This document shows, one piece after another, positions 17,588 to 25,880 of a DNA stretch of 64,000 bases. Under the pieces are notes generated by a model, which did not search any database, had not been told where the DNA came from, and was given only the letters and a program-made list of their open reading frames with translations. The stretch's first letter is position 1. Every line of letters starts with the position of its first letter. Source of the DNA: Pacificoceanicola sp049803835 (GTDB taxonomy: Bacteria; Pseudomonadota; Alphaproteobacteria; Rhodobacterales; Rhodobacteraceae); assembly GCF_049803835.1 (NCBI RefSeq), contig NZ_JBNAGK010000002.1, positions 1 to 64,000 of the forward strand. The letters run 5' to 3'. Position numbers and translations under genes: made by a program.

Positions 17588-19366
17588 TCACAGCGGCCAG
17601 AACACCGGGATCAGGATCGAGGCGATCACGCCGATGATCAGGTTCATCCCGATCCCCACCTTGACGAAATCCGTGAAGCGATACCCGCCGGGGCCGTAGA
17701 CGAGCGTGTTCGTCTGGTACCCGATGGGCGTGGCAAAGGCGCAGGAGGCGGCCAGCATCACCGCCACCACAAGCGGCCTCGGGTCGACGCCCACGGCATT
17801 CGCCAGAGAAATCGCGATCGGCGTAACCACCACGGCGACCGCGTTGTTGCTGATGGCTTCCGTCAGTGCCGAGGTCAGGAAGAACACCGCCCCGACGAGC
17901 AGCACCGGAGGCAGGTCCGCCAGGTGCGGCGCGATGGCATTGACGATCAGGTTGACCGCCCCGGAGCTTTCCAGCGCCGCGCCGACCACGAGCATGGCGA
18001 AGATCAGCGCCAGAAGGCGACCCTCGATGAAGGAAAATGCCTCTTCGGCGTCGATGCAGCGGGCGAAGAGGATCACCGCGACGGCAATGACTGTCAGCGG
18101 CAGGATCGGAGCCACCTCGATGGCCGAGAGGAAGACCACGCCGACCAGCGCCGCGATGGCGATGGGGGCATGCCCGCGCCGGAAGGCCTTGGCAGAGGGA
18201 TGCGAGACGTCGACGAGGTCCATTTCCTCCGCCAGTCGCTGGATATCGTCCGGCGCGCCTTCGAGCAGCAGAGTGTCACCGACCCGAACCACCAACTGAT
18301 CGAGTTGCCGCCCGATGTTCTGGTTCCGCCGGTGCACCGCCAGCGGATAGACGCCGAACCGCCGCCGCAGACGCAGGGCGCCGAGCGACCGGCCGACCAT
18401 CTTGCACCCGGGCGTGATCAGCACCTCGACGGTGTTGGTCTCCTTCGCGGACACCTGGTCCACCCGTTTCAGCGACTTGTTCCGCTGCAACGACAGCAGC
18501 TCCGTCATCTGGGTGCGCAGAACCACCCGGTCCCCGACCTCCAAAGTCACGCCGGCAAGATTGCGGCGCAGGGATTCGTCGCCACGGATCACGTCGATTA
18601 GCCGCACGCCTTCCCGTTTGAACAGCTGCACGCCCTGAACCTCGCGGCCGATCAGGTTTGATTCCGGCGGAATGACGGCCTCCGTGAAGAACTTCATCTT
18701 CGAGCGGTCCGACAGCATCCCTGCCATCGACGCCCGCTCCGGCAACAGCACGCGCCCGGCCAGCGCCAGGTATCCCATGCCCACGGCGACCAGGATCACC
18801 GCCATGGGCGTCACCTCGAAGATGGAGAACGGCTCCAGCCCCGCGTTCCGCGCAACGCCATCCACAAGCAGGTTGGTCGAGGTTCCGATCAGCGTGGTCA
18901 TGCCGCCCAGAATGGCGGCATAGCTGAGCGGGATCAGCAGCTTGGAGGGCGCGATCCCGAGCGATTTGGCGATCTGGACGAAGACCGGCAGCATCACGAC
19001 CACGACCGGCGTGTTATTCATGAAGGCGGAGGCGAGCACCACCACGGCCATGATTCCGATCATCGCCCGCCTTGGCCGCTTCACCACCTGGTCCTGCGCA
19101 TAGCGGGTGAAGACGTCGAGTGCGCCCGTGCGCACCAGCCCGCCCATGACGATGAACATCGCCGCGATGGTCCAGGGGGCCGGGTTCGACAGGGTCGCAA
19201 GCGCCGCGTCATAAGGCAAGACGCCGAGCAGCAGCAGGGCGGAGACCCCGCCGATGGCGGTCACCTCGACCGGATAGACCTCGCGCACGAAGAGCGCGAA
19301 CATGACCGCGACGACGGCAAGCGTCACACCGGCCTGCCCCGTCTGGCTCAATTCAAACCAATTCAT
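17588..19366 (-). CDS. SLC13/DASS-family anion transporter with two TrkA-C domains
   Basis: This 592-residue membrane protein has about a dozen hydrophobic segments, split by a cytoplasmic insert at about residues 210-390. Family motifs include ASAFMNNTPVVVVMLPV with the following GGMTTLIGTSTNLLV, and the mirrored TSALTEAISNNAVAVVV near the C-terminal half. The insert contains two TrkA-C-like domains (SNLIGREVQGVQLFKREGVR and CKMVGRSLGALRLRRRFGV). Such proteins carry sulfate, dicarboxylates or related anions, often driven by sodium. The neighbouring rhodanese hints at a sulfur compound, but this is only context. Confidence 0.9.
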   Translation of the reverse strand: MNWFELSQTGQAGVTLAVVAVMFALFVREVYPVEVTAIGGVSALLLLGVLPYDAALATLSNPAPWTIAAMFIVMGGLVRTGALDVFTRYAQDQVVKRPRRAMIGIMAVVVLASAFMNNTPVVVVMLPVFVQIAKSLGIAPSKLLIPLSYAAILGGMTTLIGTSTNLLVDGVARNAGLEPFSIFEVTPMAVILVAVGMGYLALAGRVLLPERASMAGMLSDRSKMKFFTEAVIPPESNLIGREVQGVQLFKREGVRLIDVIRGDESLRRNLAGVTLEVGDRVVLRTQMTELLSLQRNKSLKRVDQVSAKETNTVEVLITPGCKMVGRSLGALRLRRRFGVYPLAVHRRNQNIGRQLDQLVVRVGDTLLLEGAPDDIQRLAEEMDLVDVSHPSAKAFRRGHAPIAIAALVGVVFLSAIEVAPILPLTVIAVAVILFARCIDAEEAFSFIEGRLLALIFAMLVVGAALESSGAVNLIVNAIAPHLADLPPVLLVGAVFFLTSALTEAISNNAVAVVVTPIAISLANAVGVDPRPLVVAVMLAASCAFATPIGYQTNTLVYGPGGYRFTDFVKVGIGMNLIIGVIASILIPVFWPL

Positions 19367-19392
19367 GGTGTCTGCTGCCCCTGCCTGCCTCT

Positions 19393-20328
19393 TTACTGCG
19401 GCTCCACATTCTGACCGCTTGGCGGCGGCGGAGCAAGAGCCTGCAGACGCGGTTGCACAAGGGCCATGCCGCCGAGCATCAGCGCGAGCGCCGTCCAGAT
19501 CCAGCCGCCGTAGCCTTCACCGAGGATCAGCATCGCCCAGCCGACGCCGAACAGCGTGACGAAATAGCTCACCTGCACCGCAAAGACCGACCCGGCGAGG
19601 CCAACCAGCCAGACATAGCCAGTATAGGCGCCTGCATGCAGTACGGAGGAGGTCAGCAAGGCGTAGTCCGGTGCGCCCCAGGGCCCGCGCGGGTCGATGA
19701 ACTGCCCGGTGAGGAGCGCCAGCGGCAGGCAGATGACCGCGCCGACGAGGGAGGCCCCGGCCAGCAGCGCGACGGGGCCGATGCCGCCGCGCCCGATCTT
19801 CGCGACGAGGTTACCCTCGAAGGCGTAGCACAGCGAGGAGAGCAGCGCGATCGGCACCCAGGTCAGCTGCACCGCCCGGGGCATGGAAGTCTCCGGCAGG
19901 ATCAGCAGGGCGACACCCAGCATGCCGAGCGACAGGCCAAGCAGCCGACGCAGCGCGAAGCGCTCCAGCCCGAGGGCCAGCGCCACGGGAAAGGCCAGCA
20001 TCGGCACGGAACTGAGCAGGATCGACAGCACGCCGGACGGCAGATGCGCCGCCGCGCTGTAGGAGGCGATGCCGGGCAGGACGGAGCCGAGCAGGGCAAT
20101 AAGGAGATAGCGCGCCAGATGCTCCGGGCGGAGCGACAGGGTCGTACCCCGAAAGACCATGATCGTGCGCAGGATGACCGCGCCGAGCGCCAGTTGCCAG
20201 AACAGCAGACCGAAATGGCGGTAGCCTTCGGAGACCGCGATCTTGCTCATCGGCTGCGTCGCGCCCCAGGCCGCGCCGATCACCATCAGCGCCGCAAACG
20301 GCAGCCAGCGCGGCCCGACCGCGCTCAC
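19393..20328 (-). CDS. EamA (DMT) family transporter
   Basis: This 311-residue protein has ten predicted transmembrane helices in two EamA repeats, for example ALMVIGAAWGATQPMSKIAV in the first and VQVSYFVTLFGVGWAMLILGE in the second. EamA members are usually metabolite exporters; the substrate is unknown. The start is placed at the GTG at 20328, which overlaps the stop of the upstream phosphoesterase by 4 bases (GTGA), so translation is probably coupled. The longer frame to 20535 lies inside the phosphoesterase gene and encodes arginine-rich nonsense. Confidence 0.88.
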   Translation of the reverse strand: MSAVGPRWLPFAALMVIGAAWGATQPMSKIAVSEGYRHFGLLFWQLALGAVILRTIMVFRGTTLSLRPEHLARYLLIALLGSVLPGIASYSAAAHLPSGVLSILLSSVPMLAFPVALALGLERFALRRLLGLSLGMLGVALLILPETSMPRAVQLTWVPIALLSSLCYAFEGNLVAKIGRGGIGPVALLAGASLVGAVICLPLALLTGQFIDPRGPWGAPDYALLTSSVLHAGAYTGYVWLVGLAGSVFAVQVSYFVTLFGVGWAMLILGEGYGGWIWTALALMLGGMALVQPRLQALAPPPPSGQNVEPQ

Positions 20329-21140
20329 GCAGGCCCGCTCTGTTCGAGCCGCCCGCCCTGACGGACCATCTTGACGGAGAGGGCCTTGCCGGTGCGGTCG
20401 TCGGTCTCGACGAAGAGGCCGGAGAGCGTCGCCTCGCCTTCCGCCGGCTGGAAGCGGCCCTTGGCCATGCCGGTCACGAACCGGCGCAGCGGCTCGGCCT
20501 TGTCCATGCCGATGACGGAATTGTAATCGCCGCACATGCCCGCATCGGCCATGAAGGCGGTGCCGCCGGGCAGGATCTGCGCATCGCCCGTGGGCACATG
20601 GGTGTGCGTGCCGACCACGAGACTCGCCCGGCCGTCACTGAAATGGCCGATGCCCATCTTCTCCGAAGTTGCCTCGCAATGGATGTCCACGATGATCGCC
20701 TGCGCCTGCCCGCCAAGCGGATGGCGGCGGAAGACGTCATCGAGCGCGGAGAAGGGATCGTCGAAGGCCCGCTTCATGAAGACCTGCCCGAGCACCTGCG
20801 CCACCAGCACCTTGCGCCCGCGCCGGTCGCTGAACAGCGCCACGCCCCGCCCCGGCGCCTGTTTGGCGAAGTTGATCGGGCGGATGATGCGATTGTCGCT
20901 CTCGATGTGGGTCAGCATGTCCTTCTGGTCGAAGGCATGATCGCCGAGGGTGACCACATCGGCACCCGCGTCGAACAGCAGCTTCGCATGGGCCGCGGTG
21001 AGGCCCGCCCCGTTGGAAGCGTTCTCGCCGTTGACCACGACGAAATCCAGCCGCCAGTCCTCACGCAGCTTCGCCAGCCGGTCCTGAATCCCCTGCCGCC
21101 CGGAGCGGCCCACCACATCGCCAAGAAAGAGTAGTCTCAT
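20325..21140 (-). CDS. YmdB-like metallophosphoesterase (TIGR00282 family)
   Basis: This 271-residue protein starts MRLLFLGDVVGRSG and shows the metal-ligand series of the family: VVNGENASNGAGLT, TLGDHAFDQ, VDIHCEATSEKM and VGTHTHVPTGDAQIL. Bacillus YmdB is a 2',3'-cyclic-nucleotide phosphodiesterase that affects gene expression and biofilms; activity here is inferred from the family. It forms a translationally coupled pair with the downstream EamA transporter. The 340 bases upstream hold only a repeat element. Confidence 0.93.
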   Translation of the reverse strand: MRLLFLGDVVGRSGRQGIQDRLAKLREDWRLDFVVVNGENASNGAGLTAAHAKLLFDAGADVVTLGDHAFDQKDMLTHIESDNRIIRPINFAKQAPGRGVALFSDRRGRKVLVAQVLGQVFMKRAFDDPFSALDDVFRRHPLGGQAQAIIVDIHCEATSEKMGIGHFSDGRASLVVGTHTHVPTGDAQILPGGTAFMADAGMCGDYNSVIGMDKAEPLRRFVTGMAKGRFQPAEGEATLSGLFVETDDRTGKALSVKMVRQGGRLEQSGPA

Positions 21141-21481
21141 GGGGAGCGAGGATTAGAGATGTGCCGCGCGGAATTGAAGAGGAAAAGCGCCGAAGAGGTG
21201 TTTCGGTGCGCTGCGCGCACCGACCCGCGCGCCTGCGGCGCGGGGGAAAATTTTGTCTTCGCAAAATTTTTGTCGGGGGCTTTGCCCCCGGAGCCCCCAG
21301 GTATTTGGGGACCAAAGAAGCCTGGGTTGCGTCCTGGCAGGTGCTTTGGCCCCTTGGAGAGGGCTTTGGGCAAACATTCAATCCGGACACCGGAGGGATT
21401 GCCAATGGCCGGGCCCGATCCTCTTGTTTCTCGGATTCTACACATACCGCGGTGGAGTCTCACGGCGGCGTGGGCAACGCC
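21141..21481. repeat. Intergenic region with composite repeat, copy 2
   Basis: This 341-base gap contains no convincing gene. It holds, in order, GCGCCTGCGGCGC (21229-21241), a hairpin AAAATTTTG-TCTTCG-CAAAATTTT (21247-21270), a hairpin GGGGGC-TTT-GCCCCC (21275-21289) and the repeat core GGTATTT-GG-GGACCAAAGAAG (21300-21320). The two GC modules and the core are shared with the copy at 8041-8102. Confidence 0.75.
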
Positions 21482-22354
21482 CTACCGGCAAGCCAGGGCC
21501 GCCTGCGCCGCGCCGTCCGACCAGGTGCCAAGATCGCGGCGACTCAGAGCCGTCCCCGTGAAACGCAACGCCAGCAGCCGGTCGAAATCGCCATCCGCGA
21601 CGATCATCTCCGGACCCTGTCCACAGTTCCGAACCCCGCCGGCGATGTGCTCCCGGCCGATACGGTGGTTGCTGACCCCTTCGGCGGCTGCAACCTCCCG
21701 CAGGCTCACGCCGTCATACCGCCAGATGCGCAGCACCTTGGCGAGATGCGGGCGGTCGACATAGGCGATCTCCATTGCGCCGTCGCCATCCAGATCCGCC
21801 GCCCCGACCGGCGCGAGCCAGCGGTTGCGCTGGCCGATCGGCGGCGTGGCCGCCCGTTCGCGACCGAAGCGGTCGTAGACAACCAGTGACGCACCGCCAT
21901 TCACGGTAGAGCGCACCGCGAGGATCTCCGGCATGCCGTCGCCGTCGAGATCGGCGAGTCGCGGGGCGATGTCTTCGAAGACCTGCCCTTCCGGCAGCCT
22001 CACGCCTTTCGGGCAGGTGATGCGGGCGTCGCCGGGTATCCTCAGGTGGATTGTCAGCACCTTAGCATCGCGCAGCCCGCCCAGCACGCCGTGGCCGTAT
22101 TCGTCGGTCTCGACATCATAGCCGGCATGCATCACGAACCGAGCCCCGCGCGGGGCCCAGCCTTCGTGCCGCCCGCCGCCCGGCGTCGCATTCGCAACCT
22201 CGGTTTCGGCAAACCGCCCCGGCAGGCCGTATCCGTCGCCCACGGCCTCGCAGGCGGACGCCCCTGCCGCCACCACAACGAGCGCCGCCGTCAGCACCGC
22301 GCCGCGCACCCGCCCGTGCCACGCACGCAGCGGCAGACGCGGCGCCCCTGCCAT
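21482..22354 (-). CDS. Exported protein with FG-GAP/VCBS-like repeats (290 aa)
   Basis: A basic N-terminus and a hydrophobic stretch (VRGAVLTAALVVVAAGASACEA) form a signal peptide, possibly of lipoprotein type. The mature part contains two aspartate-rich calcium-binding motifs of FG-GAP/VCBS type, LADLDGDGMPEILAVRS and AADLDGDGAMEIAYVDR, and a later related MIVADGDFDRLLALR, as expected for a small beta-propeller. Its role is unknown; such proteins often bind partners outside the cytoplasm. The start ATG at 22354 overlaps the ferredoxin stop (TGATG), so the two are cotranscribed and coupled, although no functional link is obvious. Confidence 0.82.
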   Translation of the reverse strand: MAGAPRLPLRAWHGRVRGAVLTAALVVVAAGASACEAVGDGYGLPGRFAETEVANATPGGGRHEGWAPRGARFVMHAGYDVETDEYGHGVLGGLRDAKVLTIHLRIPGDARITCPKGVRLPEGQVFEDIAPRLADLDGDGMPEILAVRSTVNGGASLVVYDRFGRERAATPPIGQRNRWLAPVGAADLDGDGAMEIAYVDRPHLAKVLRIWRYDGVSLREVAAAEGVSNHRIGREHIAGGVRNCGQGPEMIVADGDFDRLLALRFTGTALSRRDLGTWSDGAAQAALACR

Positions 22355-22677
22355 CAGATCTGCTTTTCCGGCATCTGGACGATCAGCCCGTCCAGCGCGT
22401 CCGACACCTTCAGCTGGCAGGTCAGGCGCGAGCGCGCCGGGTCCGGCTCGAAGGCGAAGTCGAGCATGTCCTCTTCCATGTCTTCCCGCGCCGGCAGTTT
22501 CGACACCCAGTCCGGGTGCACGTACACGTGGCAGGTCGAGCAGGCACAGGCACCTCCGCAATCCGCGTCGATGCCCGGAATGTTGTTGTCGCGCGCGCCT
22601 TCCATCACGGTCAGGCCATTCGCGACCTCCACCACGTGCTCGGTGCCGTTGTGCTCGATATAGGTGATCTTCGCCAT
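22354..22677 (-). CDS. 2Fe-2S ferredoxin, adrenodoxin/FdVI type
   Basis: This 107-residue ferredoxin has the vertebrate-type cluster-binding pattern: CGGACACSTC followed, 35 or so residues later, by RLTCQL. The spacing C-x5-C-x2-C-xn-C fits [2Fe-2S] proteins such as FdVI of Rhodobacter capsulatus. It would pass single electrons in the cytoplasm, for instance to P450s or Fe-S assembly, but the partner is not encoded nearby. The start at 22677 is the first in-frame Met with family homology (MAKITYIEHNG). Confidence 0.95.
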   Translation of the reverse strand: MAKITYIEHNGTEHVVEVANGLTVMEGARDNNIPGIDADCGGACACSTCHVYVHPDWVSKLPAREDMEEDMLDFAFEPDPARSRLTCQLKVSDALDGLIVQMPEKQI

Positions 22678-22784
22678 GCCAGCTGCTCCTGTCTCGTCTT
22701 CGGGCCATTACCTAAACGCGCGCGCGCGGCACCGCCAGTCCCTTTTGCAGCGCCGCGTGGCGCGCTTCCCTTGCAATCGCAAAT

Positions 22785-22799
22785 GTTCTACACTTGTTC
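22785..22799 (+). promoter_or_regulatory. LexA (SOS) box directly before the orphan OB-fold gene
   Basis: GTTC-TACACTT-GTTC is an exact GTTC-N7-GTTC box ending two bases before the ATG at 22802. Because of this closeness the box occupies the place of a ribosome-binding site, which is unusual and suggests either a leaderless transcript or a rearranged locus. Confidence 0.8.
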
Positions 22800-22801
22800 T
22801 C

Positions 22802-23176
22802 ATGATCTACCCTTCTCCCCCCGACTGGCCGCGCCCGCCCGCCGCGCTCACCGCCGCGCAGATCCTGCTGCCGCCGAACGGCGCGCGGGTCACCGTGGCC
22901 GGTCTCGTGATCCTGCGCCAGCGGCCCGGAACCGCCAAAGGCGTCATCTTCCTCACGCTGGAGGACGAGACCGGCGTGGTCAACGTCATCGTCTGGCGCA
23001 AGCTCTACGAGCGCTTTCGCCGCGCGGTGATCGCCGGGCGGCTGCTGCGCGTCACCGGGCGGCTGCAGCGCGAGAACGACGTCGTGCATGTTCTCGCCGA
23101 GGAGATTGAGGATATCTCGCAACTGCTCGACCGTCTTCTCGATCCGGCGCTTCCCACGGCTCCCGTTACAGGCTAG
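22802..23176 (+). CDS. Orphan OB-fold protein resembling the C-terminal end of DnaE2
   Basis: The 124-residue protein contains GARVTVAGLVILRQRPGTAKGVIFLTLEDETGVVNVIVW (residues 25-63, given in pieces: the GLVILRQRPG, GVIFLTLEDETG and VNVIVW motifs), followed by an RLLRVTGRLQRENDVVHV-like strand. That is the nucleic-acid-binding OB fold at the very end of the error-prone polymerase DnaE2. The polymerase domains are absent, since DnaE2 has more than 1000 residues. A perfect LexA box abuts the start. It is either a remnant of a deleted imuA-imuB-dnaE2 cassette or a small SOS-controlled single-strand-binding factor. There is no ribosome-binding site. Confidence 0.75.
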   Translation: MIYPSPPDWPRPPAALTAAQILLPPNGARVTVAGLVILRQRPGTAKGVIFLTLEDETGVVNVIVWRKLYERFRRAVIAGRLLRVTGRLQRENDVVHVLAEEIEDISQLLDRLLDPALPTAPVTG

Positions 23177-23216
23177 TCTTGTCCGGACAAAAAGGCACGC
23201 AAGAGGCCCCGGGCAG

Positions 23217-23846
23217 ATGAAGTTTCCCCTCGCCCCCCTCGCGGCGCTGGCCCTCGCGGCCTGTGCGCCCGGAGGACGGACAGACGCGGTCAGCCGCACC
23301 GAAACGGCTGCGCCGGTGTCATCAGACTCGCTCGACATCGCCGCCATCGAAGCCTCGGTCGACAGCGCCCTGCGCCCGCTCTCCGAAGCCGCGCCGGTGC
23401 GGCTCAACCCGGTGCGGGCCGCCGGGGCCACACCCGCCGTCCAGTCTGCTCCCCGCATCTGCCGCGCCAGCGAGCAGACCCCGGCGGTCTACGAACAGGT
23501 CATGGGCGAGGTTCAGGTGGTGCAGGCCGAGATCGCCCCCGACGGCACCGTCCTGCGCCCACCCATCTACCGCAAGGCCCCGGTGCCCAGGGTCGTCCGC
23601 CCCCGCGCCGAGATCAGTTTCGAAGCGCCCTGCCCCGAGGCCCTGACCCCCGATTTCATCGCCTCGCTGCAGCGGGCGCTCGGGGCGCGGGGTTATTTCG
23701 CGGGCAATGTCACCGGCACCTTCGATGCCCCCACCGCCGCCGCCGTGGAGCGCTACCAATCCGACCGCGGCCTCGCCAGCGCACAGTTGTCCTTGGAAAC
23801 CGCGCGGTCGCTTGGGCTGGTGGCCGTGGACGCTGACGCGGGATAG
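23217..23846 (+). CDS. Lipoprotein with C-terminal peptidoglycan-binding domain
   Basis: The protein starts MKFPLAPLAALALAACAPGG, a lipoprotein signal with an LAAC lipobox. The C-terminal 70 residues (LTPDFIASLQRALGARGYFAGNVTGTFDAPTAAAVERYQ, seen as motifs at about residues 138-180) form a PG_binding_1 domain. It is therefore likely an envelope lipoprotein attached to the cell wall. The middle is Pro/Val-rich linker. The start at 23217 is chosen for the signal peptide over the frame extending to 23088, which overlaps the OB-fold gene. The enzymatic partner is unknown. Confidence 0.87.
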   Translation: MKFPLAPLAALALAACAPGGRTDAVSRTETAAPVSSDSLDIAAIEASVDSALRPLSEAAPVRLNPVRAAGATPAVQSAPRICRASEQTPAVYEQVMGEVQVVQAEIAPDGTVLRPPIYRKAPVPRVVRPRAEISFEAPCPEALTPDFIASLQRALGARGYFAGNVTGTFDAPTAAAVERYQSDRGLASAQLSLETARSLGLVAVDADAG

Positions 23847-23978
23847 CCGGACACCGGGCCTGTGCGCCCGGACAGCGACCGAAATCGCGACAACCCGACG
23901 CAAGTCGCCGATCCGGCCTAGCGGTCCGTTAACGCCTCCGGCGCTACGCTCGGTCGTCACCGTGCCGGAACCCGCGCC

Positions 23979-24914
23979 ATGTCTTTCGCCTTTGCCCTGA
24001 ACACCGCGTTGAGCGCCTCCCCCGGCAGCTATTTCGGGCTGCAATCCGGGCGGGCGGCCAAGGAGGTCACCGCAGTCACCCTGTCCCGGACCTCGCCCGC
24101 CTCGCAGGCCGCCCCCAGGGGCGCGCAGATCACCGTCACGGACAAGCCCCTGCGGACCTACGACAACCCGCTTCTTGGCACGCTTGCGGAAAATCCGATG
24201 AGCGGCGCGGAGATGGGCCTGACCATGGTCGCGCACCTGCGCAGCGGTGGCGCGGAGGTGCTCGCCCGCTCGGAGGCGGACCTCACCCTGGTCATGGCGG
24301 AGGCTTTGGGGGTGCCCGCAACGGATGAGGATGGCGAAGCCCCGACCCTCGCCGCCCTGCGCGACCTCGCCGGGGAGCAAGGGCAGGCCGATCTGGTCCG
24401 CGCCGCCGACACCTTCACCCGCCATGCGGAGAAATTCCACAAGACGCTGGACAAGCTGGAACGGACCTTCACCAACCTGAAAGGCCCCGACACCGGCGAT
24501 GCGACCGTCGCCCATGTCCAGCGTGCCGTCGGCATGCTTGTCGACGCGCAGATCGAGCCGCAAAAGGTCCGGATGGAACTCGACGCCCTGCGCGGCGCGG
24601 CGCTGTTGCAGATGACCGGCGCCAGCCGGGACCAGGTCGACCGCGCCCTGTCCCTGCGCCGCGCCACCGGACGGCTGGCGCTGCAGACCCGGCGCAAGAG
24701 CATGGTCGATGGCCTGATGCAGGATTACAAGGCGGGCCGCATTGCCGCCACGGTGACGACGAAGACGGTCTGGGCCGACCAACAGGTCTCGGTCGATGCG
24801 TCGAAGGCGCGGGGGACAACCGTGGCCTTCTCCCAGACATATGACCACTACGCCTCCGCCTCGCTCAACATGACCGCGACCAGCGCGCTCGCGCTGACCT
24901 TGCGAACCGTGTAA
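23979..24914 (+). CDS. Uncharacterised 311-aa protein
   Basis: I do not recognise the family. The protein has no signal peptide or transmembrane segment. It contains a long predicted helical region at about residues 130-250 with charged heptad-like stretches (RAADTFTRHAEKFHKTLDKLERTF and RRATGRLALQTRRK). The C-terminus, YDHYASASLNMTATSALALTL, is rich in small residues. The ATG at 23979 is the first in the frame. It stands alone, with a pair of hairpins downstream. Its GC content and codon use look like those of the neighbours. Confidence 0.7.
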   Translation: MSFAFALNTALSASPGSYFGLQSGRAAKEVTAVTLSRTSPASQAAPRGAQITVTDKPLRTYDNPLLGTLAENPMSGAEMGLTMVAHLRSGGAEVLARSEADLTLVMAEALGVPATDEDGEAPTLAALRDLAGEQGQADLVRAADTFTRHAEKFHKTLDKLERTFTNLKGPDTGDATVAHVQRAVGMLVDAQIEPQKVRMELDALRGAALLQMTGASRDQVDRALSLRRATGRLALQTRRKSMVDGLMQDYKAGRIAATVTTKTVWADQQVSVDASKARGTTVAFSQTYDHYASASLNMTATSALALTLRTV

Positions 24915-24944
24915 CGGCGTGACTTGGCTTCACCGGGGGCGGAC

Positions 24945-24990
24945 CCGGATTCTTTCAAAGAATCCGGGGCGATTTCCTTTCAGGAAATCG
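24945..24990. repeat. Two tandem perfect hairpins
   Basis: CCGGATTCTTT-C-AAAGAATCCGG (24945-24967) is followed by CGATTTCC-TTTCA-GGAAATCG (24970-24990). Neither has a T run. They may act as transcript-end structures or be a palindromic intergenic repeat. Confidence 0.6.
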
Positions 24991-25075
24991 GCACCCTCAA
25001 CGCCTCCCGGTTCATTGACACCCTTCCCGCAAACCGCTCTCATCTGCAAAACGACACCCCTGTGAGACGCGGACG

Positions 25076-25810
25076 ATGACCAACCCGGTATCCGACTGGC
25101 GCGAGGCGCTTCTTGCCATCCTCGACACCCTGCGCAGCCACGCTTTTCCCTTCGCCGCCGAGACCGAAGGCCGCGAACCCATGGAGCCGGCCAGCGACGC
25201 CGCCAAACGTGCGCTCGACACAGTCGACTCCCTCGGCCGACTGCCAGAACACTACCGTTCGGCTGTGGAAACGCTGGGCAATGTCGACCTGCGCCACGCC
25301 CGCCCGCACGACCCTTCCGCGCCGCTTCGGGCGTTGGCCACCTTCGACCCTTTCGTGTTCCAACCCGACTACCTCGCCGCTGACATGGCCGACCCGGACA
25401 TCTTCGAGCAGCAGCGTGCCGACCACGGCGCGGTCTTCATCGAATTCGCCATGGATGCCTGTCACAAGGCCGATGTCTCCGGCGGATCCGGCTATGGCTT
25501 CTGGCTTCCGGTGAAGGAGCACAGCAACCCGCCCCAACCGGACCAGTTGCTCTTTCCGGACCTCGACTTGCCTGCCTTGCAAGTCCTGCGGCCAGAGGCC
25601 CTGCGCATCGAACCCGTCGCCCTGCCCTTCGCCGCGTATGTCGAGACGACCCTGAGGAATGGCGGCTTCTTCGGGCAATACAGCCTCTCCTGCGATGGCA
25701 ATGCCGACTACGACGCGCGCGCCATCGCCACCCGCAACCTTGGCTCTGGCCCGGCTTTCGACGCCCTCCGCCACGCCGCCGCCCTGTATCTGCCGCGCAC
25801 GCAGCCGTAA
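25076..25810 (+). CDS. Uncharacterised 244-aa protein
   Basis: The protein is soluble and acidic, with no signal peptide. I recognise no family with confidence. The motif GYGFWLPVKEHSNPPQPDQLLFPDLDLPALQVLRPEALRIEPV and the following ETTLRNGGFFGQY (residues about 140-205) form a mixed alpha/beta region with aromatic residues, slightly like SMI1/KNR4-type folds, but this is weak. It is a single gene, convergent with degP, and shares the terminator hairpin region at 25822-25850. Confidence 0.7.
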   Translation: MTNPVSDWREALLAILDTLRSHAFPFAAETEGREPMEPASDAAKRALDTVDSLGRLPEHYRSAVETLGNVDLRHARPHDPSAPLRALATFDPFVFQPDYLAADMADPDIFEQQRADHGAVFIEFAMDACHKADVSGGSGYGFWLPVKEHSNPPQPDQLLFPDLDLPALQVLRPEALRIEPVALPFAAYVETTLRNGGFFGQYSLSCDGNADYDARAIATRNLGSGPAFDALRHAAALYLPRTQP

Positions 25811-25821
25811 TCCCGAAACGA

Positions 25822-25850
25822 AAAAGGGCGCCCCCGAAGGGACGCCCCGT
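25822..25850 (-). terminator. Rho-independent terminator of degP
   Basis: On the minus strand GGGCGTCCC-TTCG-GGGGCGCCC forms a 9-bp stem with G-U pairs and a TTCG loop, followed by TTTTT. It lies 30 bases after the degP stop, in the convergent gap. Confidence 0.8.
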
Positions 25851-25880
25851 TGGTCCTGTCAGACCGGCCTTCTCTCAGGC

